A DNA stretch of 6,040 nt from JAAUQA01 sp036351435 (GTDB lineage Bacteria > Pseudomonadota > Gammaproteobacteria > Competibacterales > Competibacteraceae), in assembly GCA_036351435.1 (NCBI GenBank), contig JAZBPA010000350.1:1-6040 (forward strand). Reading direction: 5' to 3'. The notes below the pieces were generated by a model, which had not been told where the DNA came from, made no database searches, and saw nothing but the letters and a program-made list of their open reading frames with translations. The position numbers were made by a program, and so were the translations under genes. Below, one piece after another: positions 1-5,991 of this stretch (position 1 is its first letter; the number at the start of each line of letters is the position of its first letter).

Positions 1-1065
1 ATCGTGCTCGGTATATTGATGGGTGCTTCGGGGTTCGGTTGGGTATCCGATCCAACCGTTATTGAGCAAATGTCTGAAGTGGGTATCATTTTTTTGCTGT
101 TTTTGCTCGGCTTGGATCTGGCGCCCAAGGAATTGCTGCAAATGCTGCGCAAAACCACCTTGGTAACGGTCGGCACCTCGTTGCTGTTCGCATTGATTGG
201 TAGCTGCCTAGCGTTGCTGTTCGGTTTCACCTGGACTGAATGCCTGCTGGTCGGGGCGGCGATGATGTTCTCCAGCACCATCATCGGCCTTAAACTGTTG
301 CCGACCACCGCACTGCATCATCAACACAAAGGCGACATCATCATCAGTATCCTGTTGCTGCAGGATTTGATCGCGATTGCCATTTTGCTGTTATTGAAGG
401 GATTTGCCGGTTATGGGTCGTCGCTGACGGGATTTGGCTTGTTGTTGGTGGCATTACCGCTATTGGGCGGTTTTGCGTTTCTGTTTTCCCGTTATGTTTT
501 GCTCAAGCTGATTCGCAAATTCGATAAAATCCGCGAATATATTTTTCTGACCGCCATCGGTTGGTGTCTCGGTATGGCGGAACTGGCTGCGCTGCTAGGA
601 CTGTCCCATGAGATCGGCGCGTTCATCGCCGGGGTGTCGTTGGCTACCCACCCGATTGCCTTTTATATCGCCGAGAGCCTTAAGCCGCTCAGGGATTTTT
701 TTCTGGTGATGTTTTTCTTTTCCCTAGGCGCGGGGTTTGACCTGAACATTTTGCGTGAAGTGCTGTTCCCCGCAATAGTGCTGGCGGCTTTGATGATGGC
801 CATCAAACCTTGGGCATTCCGCTGGTTTTTGCGCAAAGCGGGGGAGGCATCTCGCTTGTCCCTGGAAATCGGCGTGCGGTTAGGTCAAGTCAGCGAATTT
901 TCCTTGCTGATAGCAGTGGTAGCTCTAAACGGCGGTTTGGTGACGCAGGAGGCTTCTTATCTGATCCAAGCAACAACGCTGTTTACCTTTGTAGCATCCA
1001 CCTATTTCGTCGTCCTGAACTATGCAACGCCGGTCGCGGTGTCCGACCGGTTGCGGCGCGATTGA
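1..1065 (+). CDS. CPA2-family cation:proton antiporter (KefB/KefC-like membrane domain), 5' partial
   Basis: This is the C-terminal 354 residues of a polytopic inner-membrane antiporter that exchanges K+ or Na+ for H+. The reading frame is open from base 1, so the true start lies upstream; the GTG at 4 falls inside the conserved early helix and is not a credible start. Family hallmarks, in fragment numbering: the LFLLGLDLAP helix end near residues 32-42, a QD pair at 121-122 inside a hydrophobic helix (the ion-binding region in KefC-like proteins), and GAFIAGVSLA near 206-215 followed by LKPLRDFFLVMFFFSLGAGFDL. About ten hydrophobic segments are visible. The protein stops right after the last helix (VVLNYATPVAV...RLRRD), so no TrkA-N/RCK nucleotide-binding domain follows, unlike full KefB/KefC. 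Cation specificity cannot be read from the sequence. No convincing intrinsic terminator follows it. Family call firm; exact substrate unknown. Confidence 0.88.
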   Translation: MVLGILMGASGFGWVSDPTVIEQMSEVGIIFLLFLLGLDLAPKELLQMLRKTTLVTVGTSLLFALIGSCLALLFGFTWTECLLVGAAMMFSSTIIGLKLLPTTALHHQHKGDIIISILLLQDLIAIAILLLLKGFAGYGSSLTGFGLLLVALPLLGGFAFLFSRYVLLKLIRKFDKIREYIFLTAIGWCLGMAELAALLGLSHEIGAFIAGVSLATHPIAFYIAESLKPLRDFFLVMFFFSLGAGFDLNILREVLFPAIVLAALMMAIKPWAFRWFLRKAGEASRLSLEIGVRLGQVSEFSLLIAVVALNGGLVTQEASYLIQATTLFTFVASTYFVVLNYATPVAVSDRLRRD

Positions 1066-1119
1066 TCCGGCTTGGCAATACAAGAACGGATCGGATTACC
1101 GCTGACTGTTTCGGAATGA

Positions 1120-1148
1120 TTGGCTAAATCCAATCTTTTACTTATAAT
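1120..1148 (+). promoter_or_regulatory. Predicted sigma70 promoter for tkt-gap
   Basis: TTGGCT (1120-1125, 4 of 6 matches to the -35 consensus) is followed after exactly 17 bp by a perfect TATAAT (1143-1148). Transcription would start near 1155. It is the best promoter-like arrangement in the gap and points at tkt, about 275 nt upstream of its ATG. Predicted from sequence only. Confidence 0.65.
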
Positions 1149-1186
1149 TTTCCTACCTTATCGGCCCTTGTTCAGGAAATTCAGCG

Positions 1187-1200
1187 TGCAACCGGTTGCA
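1187..1200. promoter_or_regulatory. Perfect 14-bp palindrome, candidate operator
   Basis: TGCAACCGGTTGCA is a perfect palindrome about 30 bp downstream of the predicted transcription start. An even palindrome with a central CG is the classic shape of LacI-family operators; the GntR operator of E. coli has a similar ACCGGT core. A bound repressor here would block early elongation. The regulator is unknown and not encoded in the window; the role is inferred. Confidence 0.5.
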
Positions 1201-1212
1201 ACGTCAACACTC

Positions 1213-1221
1213 ACCGGTTGC
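1213..1221. repeat. Repeat of the operator half-site
   Basis: ACCGGTTGC repeats bases 1191-1199 exactly. The two CCGG centres are 22 bp apart, about two helical turns, so both would face the same side of DNA. In RNA this copy can instead pair with GCAACCGGT (1188-1196) to form a 9-bp stem with a 16-nt loop. Either a second, weaker operator or an mRNA structure is possible. Confidence 0.45.
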
Positions 1222-1430
1222 CATTCCGACAGCGGTCTTCAATCAGGCATCTAGGGGAAATTCATAGCACATGACATGCTTCGGCCCGTCGGCATAGCCG
1301 GTCGCTTTGCTGCGGAATATGCAATGGGGCGTTTTTCCCGCACGGTGCGATACCCTAATGTGTTGAATCGTGGTCATTCCTGCCGCTTCCCGCATTTTTT
1401 TACAGACTGAGCTAATTCAGGAGACAACTC

Positions 1431-3431
1431 ATGCCTTCGCGCAAAGTATTGGCTAATGCCATCCGCGCTCTCACTATGGATGCTGTACAACAGGCGAATT
1501 CCGGTCACCCGGGTGCCCCAATGGGAATGGCGGAGATGGGCGAGGTTTTGTGGAATGATTATCTACGCCACAATCCAGCCAATCCGAAATGGTCTAACCG
1601 CGATCGCGTCGTGCTCTCCAACGGACATGGCTCCATGTTGCTGTACTCCGTGCTCCATCTGAGCGGCTACGATTTGCCTATGGAAGAGTTACGCAATTTT
1701 CGGCAATTGGGGTCCAGAACACCCGGTCATCCTGAATATGGCCACACGCCAGGAGTGGAGACGACTACCGGCCCCTTGGGGCAGGGACTGGCCAATGCGG
1801 TCGGCATGGCGATCGCCGAACACGTGTTGGCGGCGGAGTTCAATCGCCCAGGCTACAACATCATTGATCATTACACCTACGCTTTCATCGGCGACGGCTG
1901 TCTGATGGAAGGACTCTCCCATGAAGTCTGTTCATTGGCCAGCACTTTGGGATTGGGTAAGCTGATCTGCCTGTACGACGATAATGATATTTCTATTGAT
2001 GGCGATACGTTAGGCTGGTTTACTGACGAAACGCCCAAGCGTTTCGAAGCCTACCACTGGCATGTGATACCCGATGTGGACGGCCATGATTCGGAAGCCA
2101 TCAAAAACGCCATTGAACAAGCCCGTGCGGTCACAGATCGGCCCAGCATTATTTGTTGTAAAACCCTGATCGGTTGCGGCGCACCTCGTAAGGCCGGTAG
2201 TTCCGATGTGCACGGCTCTCCTTTAGGAGCCGAGGAAGTGGCCGCTACCCGCAAGCATATCGGTTGGCACTATGAGCCCTTCCAGATTCCCGAAGAAATC
2301 TATGCCGGATGGGACGCACGCGGCAAAGGCAACGCGTGGGAACAGGAATGGGATGCCTTGTTTGCAGCGTACCAAGCAGCCCATCCCGAGTTGGGTGCTG
2401 AATTAGCGCGGCGTTTACAAGGCGAACTGCCGGCACAGTGGGAAGAAAAAACCGCCGCGTATATTCTGGAAACGGCGGAAAAGGCCGAAGATCTCCCTTC
2501 CCGCTCGGCCTCCCAACGCGCGCTCAACGCCTACGGCCCGATGCTGCCCGAATTGTTGGGCGGTTCCGCCGATTTAACCCTGTCTAACAATACCTTTTGG
2601 GACGGTTCAATCGTGATTGAGCGGACCGGTCCCGCCGGCAATTATCTGTATTATGGGGTGCGTGAATTCGGGATGAGCGCCATCATGAACGGCATGGCGT
2701 TGCACGGCGGCTTTATTCCCTATGGCGGCACCTTCCTGACCTTTGCCGATTACTGCCGTAACGCCGTGCGTATGGCCGCGATCAACAAAATACGCGTGCT
2801 GTTTGTCTTTACCCATGATTCCATCGGGGTAGGCGAAGACGGCCCAACCCACCATCCGATCGAACACTTGGCCAGTCTGCGGTTGATTCCGGATTTATCG
2901 CTTTGGCGGCCCTGCGACGTGGTGGAAACAGCCGTTGCTTGGAAAGCTGCCGTCGAACGCCTGGATGGTCCGACCTGTATGGCATTTTCGCGCCAGAAGC
3001 TGTTTCATCAGCCCCGCACGCCCGAACAAATCGACGCCATCCAACGCGGCGGTTACGTGTTAGTAGACTGCGAGGGATTGCCCGAAGCGATCATCATCGC
3101 GACGGGTTCGGAAATGCATCTGGCCACCGGCGCAGCGGCGCAGCTCAGCGAACAGGGCCGAAAAATTCGCGTGGTGTCGATGCCCTCGGTCGATACTTTT
3201 GAGCAGCAGGATTTGGCCTATCGGGAGGCGGTATTGCCGCCTTCCATCATCAAGCGGGTGGCTGTGGAAGCGGGAGCTACCGCCAGTTGGTATAAGTTCG
3301 TCGGTTTGCGAGGACGCATCATCGGCTTGGATTGCTTCGGACTATCCGCGCCGGGTGACGTTTTGTTTAAACATTTCGGCTTTACCGTAGCAAACGTAGT
3401 GCAGACTGTGGAAGAATTGCTAGCTACCTGA
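1431..3431 (+). CDS. tkt: Transketolase
   Basis: This cytosolic, thiamine diphosphate- and divalent-metal-dependent enzyme moves two-carbon ketol units between sugar phosphates, e.g. xylulose 5-P plus ribose 5-P to sedoheptulose 7-P plus glyceraldehyde 3-P. It serves the pentose phosphate, RuMP or Calvin cycles. At 666 aa it is full length (E. coli TktA is 663). Visible key residues: His26 in SGHPGAP, His66 in NGHGS, the TPP/metal motif GDGCLMEG (154-161) ending at Asn185, His261 in DVHGSPLG, the SRSAS phosphate-binding segment near 357-361, catalytic Glu412 in GVREFGMSAIMNG, and the His474/Arg521 region (GEDGPTHHPIE; FSRQ). The TPP-binding, pyrimidine and C-terminal domains are all complete. 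The ATG at 1431 is supported by AGGAG at 1419-1423, 7 nt upstream. gap follows after 44 bp, with GAPDH using the glyceraldehyde 3-P made here. In an autotroph it would be called cbbT. Confidence 0.97.
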   Translation: MPSRKVLANAIRALTMDAVQQANSGHPGAPMGMAEMGEVLWNDYLRHNPANPKWSNRDRVVLSNGHGSMLLYSVLHLSGYDLPMEELRNFRQLGSRTPGHPEYGHTPGVETTTGPLGQGLANAVGMAIAEHVLAAEFNRPGYNIIDHYTYAFIGDGCLMEGLSHEVCSLASTLGLGKLICLYDDNDISIDGDTLGWFTDETPKRFEAYHWHVIPDVDGHDSEAIKNAIEQARAVTDRPSIICCKTLIGCGAPRKAGSSDVHGSPLGAEEVAATRKHIGWHYEPFQIPEEIYAGWDARGKGNAWEQEWDALFAAYQAAHPELGAELARRLQGELPAQWEEKTAAYILETAEKAEDLPSRSASQRALNAYGPMLPELLGGSADLTLSNNTFWDGSIVIERTGPAGNYLYYGVREFGMSAIMNGMALHGGFIPYGGTFLTFADYCRNAVRMAAINKIRVLFVFTHDSIGVGEDGPTHHPIEHLASLRLIPDLSLWRPCDVVETAVAWKAAVERLDGPTCMAFSRQKLFHQPRTPEQIDAIQRGGYVLVDCEGLPEAIIIATGSEMHLATGAAAQLSEQGRKIRVVSMPSVDTFEQQDLAYREAVLPPSIIKRVAVEAGATASWYKFVGLRGRIIGLDCFGLSAPGDVLFKHFGFTVANVVQTVEELLAT

Positions 3432-3463
3432 CCGGGATGTCATTACTCTACCCTTTCCAAACT

Positions 3464-3470
3464 TAGGAGG
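3464..3470 (+). promoter_or_regulatory. Near-perfect Shine-Dalgarno of gap
   Basis: TAGGAGG lies 5 nt before the gap ATG and matches the anti-Shine-Dalgarno over nearly its full length. It is the strongest ribosome site in the window (tkt has AGGAG, pgk TAAGGA), fitting high GAPDH output from a shared tkt-gap message. It also fixes the gap start. Confidence 0.8.
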
Positions 3471-3475
3471 AAATT

Positions 3476-4483
3476 ATGGCGATTAAAATTGGTATCAATG
3501 GTTATGGCCGTATCGGCCGTCAAGTGTTACGCGCGATTTACGAATACAACCGCAGAGATGAGTTTCAAGTTGTAGCGATCAACGATCTGGGCGACACCAA
3601 CACCAACGCTCACTTAACCCGTTACGATACCGTGCACGGCAAATTCAATGCCGATGTGTCTATCGATGGCAATGATCTGGTTGTCAACGGCGACAAGATC
3701 AAAGTCTTATCGGTGCGCAATCCTGCGGAGCTGCCCTGGAAGGATCTGGGCGTCGATGTGGTGCATGAGTGCACCGGTTTATTCACCAGCAAGGAAAAAG
3801 CCAGTGCTCATCTGGCCGCTGGCGCCAAGAAAGTCATCATCTCCGCGCCGGGTGGCAAAGACGTAGATGCCACTGTGGTTTATGGCGTCAATCACGGTGT
3901 ATTGAAATCCAGCGACACGGTAATTTCCAACGCCTCATGCACCACCAATTGCTTGGCTCCCGCCATCAAGGCATTGTCTGAGCAACTGGGCCTGGAAAAG
4001 GGTTTGATGACCACTATTCATGCCTATACCAACGATCAGGTGTTGACCGACGTATTCCATAAGGATCTGCGCCGCGCCCGTTCTGCAACCCAGTCCATGA
4101 TCCCCACCAAGACGGGTGCGGCTGCGGCCGTCGGTTTGGTGTTACCGGATTTGAACGGCAAGCTGGACGGCTTCGCCATGCGGGTGCCCACCATCAATGT
4201 ATCGGTGGTGGATTTGTGCTTCGTCGCCGGTCGGGAAACCACCGTCGCTGAAGTGAACGCCATCGCCAAGGCGGCTTCTGAAGGTGAACAGAAAGGCGTG
4301 TTGAACTACAACGTCGAGCCTTTGGTATCGATCGACTTCAATCATGACCCGGCTTCCTCGACCTTCGATTCCACCCAAACCCGGGTGATCGGCAATTTGG
4401 TCAAGATCTTGGCTTGGTATGATAACGAGTGGGGCTTCTCCTGCCGGATGCTGGACACCACCAAAGCCTTGATGAACGCTTAA
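3476..4483 (+). CDS. gap: Glyceraldehyde-3-phosphate dehydrogenase, type I (phosphorylating)
   Basis: The enzyme oxidises glyceraldehyde 3-phosphate with inorganic phosphate and NAD(P)+ to 1,3-bisphosphoglycerate in the cytosol, as a homotetramer in this family. The 335-aa length is typical. Visible features: Rossmann motif INGYGRIGR (7-15), the cofactor-selecting loop AINDLGD (34-40), the active site SNASCTTNC with catalytic Cys155, partner His182 in IHAYTNDQ, the S-loop from DLRRARSATQSMIPTKTGAAAA onward, and the C-terminal WYDNEWGFSCRM. Asp37 at the end of the second strand favours NAD+, but NADP+ use cannot be excluded. The form resembles the glycolytic proteobacterial Gap rather than erythrose-4-phosphate dehydrogenase (Epd), because it keeps the PTKTGAAAAVG segment. 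It lies 44 bp after tkt with no terminator between, so the two are probably co-transcribed, and is followed 22 bp later by a strong terminator stem. Confidence 0.97.
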   Translation: MAIKIGINGYGRIGRQVLRAIYEYNRRDEFQVVAINDLGDTNTNAHLTRYDTVHGKFNADVSIDGNDLVVNGDKIKVLSVRNPAELPWKDLGVDVVHECTGLFTSKEKASAHLAAGAKKVIISAPGGKDVDATVVYGVNHGVLKSSDTVISNASCTTNCLAPAIKALSEQLGLEKGLMTTIHAYTNDQVLTDVFHKDLRRARSATQSMIPTKTGAAAAVGLVLPDLNGKLDGFAMRVPTINVSVVDLCFVAGRETTVAEVNAIAKAASEGEQKGVLNYNVEPLVSIDFNHDPASSTFDSTQTRVIGNLVKILAWYDNEWGFSCRMLDTTKALMNA

Positions 4484-4504
4484 ATCATCATCGCCCGAAC
4501 GACT

Positions 4505-4565
4505 GGCGCGAAGGCGCAATGGTTTGGTGTCGTCATGACCGAACCTTGCGTACTTCGCGTTTTTT
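4505..4565 (+). terminator. Long-stem intrinsic terminator after gap
   Basis: Three stacked blocks form one long hairpin: CGCGAAG (4507-4513) pairs with CTTCGCG (4553-4559), CGCAA (4515-4519) with TTGCG (4546-4550), and GGTTTGGT (4521-4528) with ACCGAACC (4538-4545, one G-U). The loop is 9 nt, with single-base bulges between blocks. Six T follow at once (4560-4565). This is a textbook Rho-independent terminator about 75 nt after the gap stop. It should end or attenuate the tkt-gap transcript before pgk. Confidence 0.85.
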
Positions 4566-4566
4566 G

Positions 4567-4573
4567 TATGGGT
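4567..4573. repeat. Left flanking direct repeat (possible target-site duplication)
   Basis: TATGGGT here is repeated at 4680-4686, exactly at the two outer edges of the inverted-repeat element 4574-4680. This is what insertion of a small mobile element would leave. If the shared T4680 is given to the element, the duplication is 6 bp (ATGGGT). Confidence 0.5.
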
Positions 4574-4680
4574 CAGGACTTAAGCAACTCGTTCCAGAGG
4601 ACGCCGTGAATACCTCCTTGTAGGCTTGACGACGGCCATCCGGGCCGTCGACACCTCTTTCCACGAGCTGCCCAAGTCCT
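4574..4680. mobile_element. Small inverted-repeat element (MITE/REP-like) between gap and pgk
   Basis: The ends AGGACTTAAGCAACTCGT (4575-4592) and ACGAGCTGCCCAAGTCCT (4663-4680) are complementary at 15 of 18 positions. Further in, AGAGG (4596-4600) pairs with CCTCT (4654-4658). The core holds a perfect hairpin CGACGGCC-ATCCG-GGCCGTCG (4630-4650). The remaining inner segment 4601-4629 can form only weak side stems. The whole can fold into a long branched cruciform or RNA hairpin. It has no coding capacity and is flanked by TATGGGT repeats. The minus-strand phrase ending in TATTCACGGCGTCC resembles, from memory, a dispersed intergenic repeat of several gammaproteobacteria; copies elsewhere in this genome cannot be seen here. 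It sits two bases after the terminator T-run, between terminator and pgk. The alternative is a one-off structured regulatory region. Confidence 0.6.
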
Positions 4681-4686
4681 ATGGGT
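4680..4686. repeat. Right flanking direct repeat (possible target-site duplication)
   Basis: This is the second copy of TATGGGT; the first is at 4567-4573. It lies at the right edge of the inverted-repeat element and shares its first T with the right terminal repeat. The 24 bases after it carry the pgk ribosome site. Confidence 0.5.
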
Positions 4687-4691
4687 TTAAT
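4686..4691 (+). promoter_or_regulatory. Tentative -10 box for pgk
   Basis: TTTAAT matches the -10 consensus at 5 of 6 bases. A start near 4698 would leave a short leader that still carries the TAAGGA ribosome site. No good -35 box is found 15-18 bp upstream, where the inverted-repeat element lies, so this is weak. pgk may instead depend on read-through or on a promoter inside the element. Confidence 0.25.
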
Positions 4692-4710
4692 CTGATATAA
4701 GGATAACGCG

Positions 4711-5889
4711 ATGGCCGTACTGAAAATGACCGATCTTGATCTTGCCGGCAAGCGAGTGCTGATCCGAGAAGATCTCAATGTGCCCGTCAAAGAGGGCAAA
4801 GTAACCAGCGATGCCCGGCTGAATGCCTCACTGCCGACCATTGAACATGCCGTGAAAGCCGGCGCGAAAGTGATGCTGATGTCCCATCTGGGACGGCCCA
4901 CAGAAGGTGAGCACGAAGAGAAATTTTCGCTGGCCCCGGTGGCTGCGCGCTTGTCGGATCTATTGGGTCAGAAAGTCACTCTGGTGAAGGATTGGCTGGA
5001 TGGCGTCGACGTAGAAGCCGGACAAGTGGTTCTGTGCGAAAACGTCCGCTTCAACAAAGGCGAGAAGAAAAACAACGATGAGTTAGCCAAACGCATGGCA
5101 GCCCTGTGCGATATCTATGTTATGGATGCCTTTGCGACCTCACACCGGGCGGAAGCTTCAACTAACGGTGTCGGACTATACGCGCCGGTAGCTTGCGCCG
5201 GACCGTTGTTGGCTACCGAGTTGGAAGCGTTGGGCAAAGCATTAGAGAGCCCTGCAAGGCCGTTGGTTGCGATTGTCGGTGGTTCCAAGGTATCCACCAA
5301 GCTGACCGTATTGGAATCGTTATCGAATGTGGTCGATCAATTGATCGTCGGCGGCGGCATCGCCAATACCTTTATCGCGGCGGCGGGGCACGAGATCGGC
5401 AAATCTTTGAGCGAGAAGGACCTGGTCGATGAAGCTAAACGGCTGACAGCGGCTGCTAAGGGTCGTGGTGGCGATATTCCGGTTCCGGTGGACGTGGTGT
5501 GTGGCAAGGAATTCTCCGAATCCACTCCGGCAACTCTCAAACCAGTCGATCAGGTCGAAGCGGACGATATGATCTTCGACATCGGCCCGCAAACCGCGGC
5601 TCAATTCGTCGAACTGCTCAAGAAAGCCGGCACCATCGTTTGGAACGGCCCGGTTGGGGTGTTCGAATTCGATCAGTTCGGCGAAGGCACCAAAGCCATC
5701 GCCGAAGCGGTCGCGGAAAGCTCGGCGTTTTCTCTGGCCGGTGGCGGCGACACCATTGCCGCTTTGGAAAAATACGGTATTTTTGACAAAGTTTCCTATG
5801 TTTCCACCGCTGGCGGTGCATTCCTGGAGTTTTTGGAAGGCAAGAAATTGCCGGCTGTGGCTATGCTGGAAAAACGCGCTCAAGGTTGA
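4711..5889 (+). CDS. pgk: Phosphoglycerate kinase
   Basis: This monomeric cytosolic enzyme transfers the acyl phosphate of 1,3-bisphosphoglycerate to ADP, giving 3-phosphoglycerate and ATP; it is reversible and used in the opposite direction in carbon fixation and gluconeogenesis. Its 392 aa are normal for bacterial PGK. N-domain substrate-binding motifs: REDLNVPV (19-26), Arg36 in SDARLNASLPT, SHLGRP (58-63), Arg113 in NVRFNKGE, and DAFATSHR (139-146). C-domain nucleotide-binding motifs: GGSKVSTK (190-197), LIVGGGIANTF (211-221), WNGPVGVFE (311-319), the GGGDT loop (344-348) and STAGGAFLEFLEG (365-377). No key residue is missing. The ATG at 4711 has TAAGGA (4698-4703) 7 nt upstream. It acts directly after GAPDH, but a terminator and an inverted-repeat element separate it from gap, so its expression may be partly independent. 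Confidence 0.97.
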   Translation: MAVLKMTDLDLAGKRVLIREDLNVPVKEGKVTSDARLNASLPTIEHAVKAGAKVMLMSHLGRPTEGEHEEKFSLAPVAARLSDLLGQKVTLVKDWLDGVDVEAGQVVLCENVRFNKGEKKNNDELAKRMAALCDIYVMDAFATSHRAEASTNGVGLYAPVACAGPLLATELEALGKALESPARPLVAIVGGSKVSTKLTVLESLSNVVDQLIVGGGIANTFIAAAGHEIGKSLSEKDLVDEAKRLTAAAKGRGGDIPVPVDVVCGKEFSESTPATLKPVDQVEADDMIFDIGPQTAAQFVELLKKAGTIVWNGPVGVFEFDQFGEGTKAIAEAVAESSAFSLAGGGDTIAALEKYGIFDKVSYVSTAGGAFLEFLEGKKLPAVAMLEKRAQG

Positions 5890-5898
5890 GTGTGCGAT

Positions 5899-5916
5899 GG
5901 CGGGCTTATGCCCGCC
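5899..5916 (+). terminator. GC-rich hairpin after pgk, possible terminator lacking a T-run
   Basis: GGCGGGC-TTAT-GCCCGCC is a perfect 7-bp stem with a 4-nt loop starting 10 nt after the pgk stop. Its strength and position suit a transcript 3' end, but no run of T follows, so it is not a canonical intrinsic terminator. It may stabilise the 3' end or work with Rho. Confidence 0.45.
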
Positions 5917-5929
5917 TAACCACTGGTTA
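5917..5929. repeat. Short perfect inverted repeat
   Basis: TAACCA-C-TGGTTA is a 13-bp inverted repeat immediately next to the GC-rich hairpin. As DNA it could be a protein site; as RNA only a 5-bp stem with a 3-nt loop fits. It lies 27 bp upstream of the hicA -35 box. Function unknown. Confidence 0.4.
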
Positions 5930-5955
5930 AGCTTTCGTTAATCTCGCTGCAGATA

Positions 5956-5983
5956 TTGATCTGATACACATCGTGTGTATAAT
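5956..5983 (+). promoter_or_regulatory. Predicted hicA promoter
   Basis: TTGATC (5956-5961, 4 of 6) and a perfect TATAAT (5978-5983) are 16 bp apart. Transcription should begin near 5990, only 0-3 nt before the hicA ATG. The -10 box is embedded in an inverted repeat, as expected for an autoregulated toxin-antitoxin operon. Confidence 0.6.
5964..5980. promoter_or_regulatory. 7-3-7 inverted repeat, candidate HicB operator
   Basis: ATACACA-TCG-TGTGTAT has two perfect 7-bp arms. It fills the promoter spacer and overlaps the first three bases of TATAAT, so a bound protein would exclude RNA polymerase. HicB antitoxins (alone or with HicA) are known to repress their own operon, so HicB is the natural candidate; hicB itself is not in the window. 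Confidence 0.55.
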
Positions 5984-5991
5984 TTAGTGGC

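Larger units (their letters stand above)
1066..1430 (+). other. Non-coding leader region upstream of tkt
   Basis: This 365-bp stretch between the antiporter stop and tkt has no convincing gene. It holds a strong promoter candidate (1120-1148), a perfect palindrome with a downstream half-site (1187-1221), and a small CGGC-ATA-GCCG hairpin at 1290-1300. If the promoter is real, tkt has a 5' leader of about 275 nt. A run of seven T at 1395-1401 has no strong local stem in front of it, so I do not call it a terminator. The only short reading frames (for example 1271-1297 and 1319-1366) lack suitably spaced ribosome sites. The TPP riboswitch core motifs are absent, although transketolase is a TPP enzyme. 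Confidence 0.7.

Noticed and set aside
1064..1092. GATCCG / CGGATC inverted repeat as a terminator for the antiporter gene
   Set aside because: Only 6 bp with a 17-nt loop, overlapping the stop codon, and no T-run follows.
810..1127. 105-codon + strand frame overlapping the antiporter end
   Set aside because: It is out of frame with the clearly conserved antiporter, has no ribosome site, and its product is low-complexity and resembles no family I know.
1271..1297. Eight-residue leader peptide frame in the tkt upstream region
   Set aside because: The nearest purine-rich site (AGGGGA, 1253-1258) is 12 nt away, too far, and the peptide has no meaningful residue bias.
1395..1401. T7 run before tkt as an intrinsic terminator or attenuator
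   Set aside because: No strong hairpin ends just upstream; only distant 4-5 bp pairings such as TGCGG (1311-1315) with CCGCA (1390-1394) exist.
1066..1430. TPP riboswitch in the leader of the TPP-dependent transketolase
   Set aside because: The conserved CTGAGA and the paired ACCTG-type core motifs are not present in the leader.
4142..4519. 125-codon minus-strand frame over the 3' end of gap
   Set aside because: It is antisense to conserved GAPDH coding sequence and runs into the terminator; no family resemblance or ribosome site.
4429..4623. 64-codon + strand frame covering the gap end, terminator and inverted-repeat element
   Set aside because: It starts inside gap in another frame and crosses structured non-coding DNA; no ribosome site and no recognisable product.
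4693..4701. Extended -10 promoter (TG-A-TATAAG) just before pgk
   Set aside because: It overlaps the pgk ribosome site and would start transcription about 3 nt before the ATG, removing the good TAAGGA; less likely than a site further upstream.
5320..5883. 187-codon minus-strand frame inside pgk
   Set aside because: It lies wholly opposite pgk, whose motifs are intact throughout; the antisense product shows no recognisable domain.
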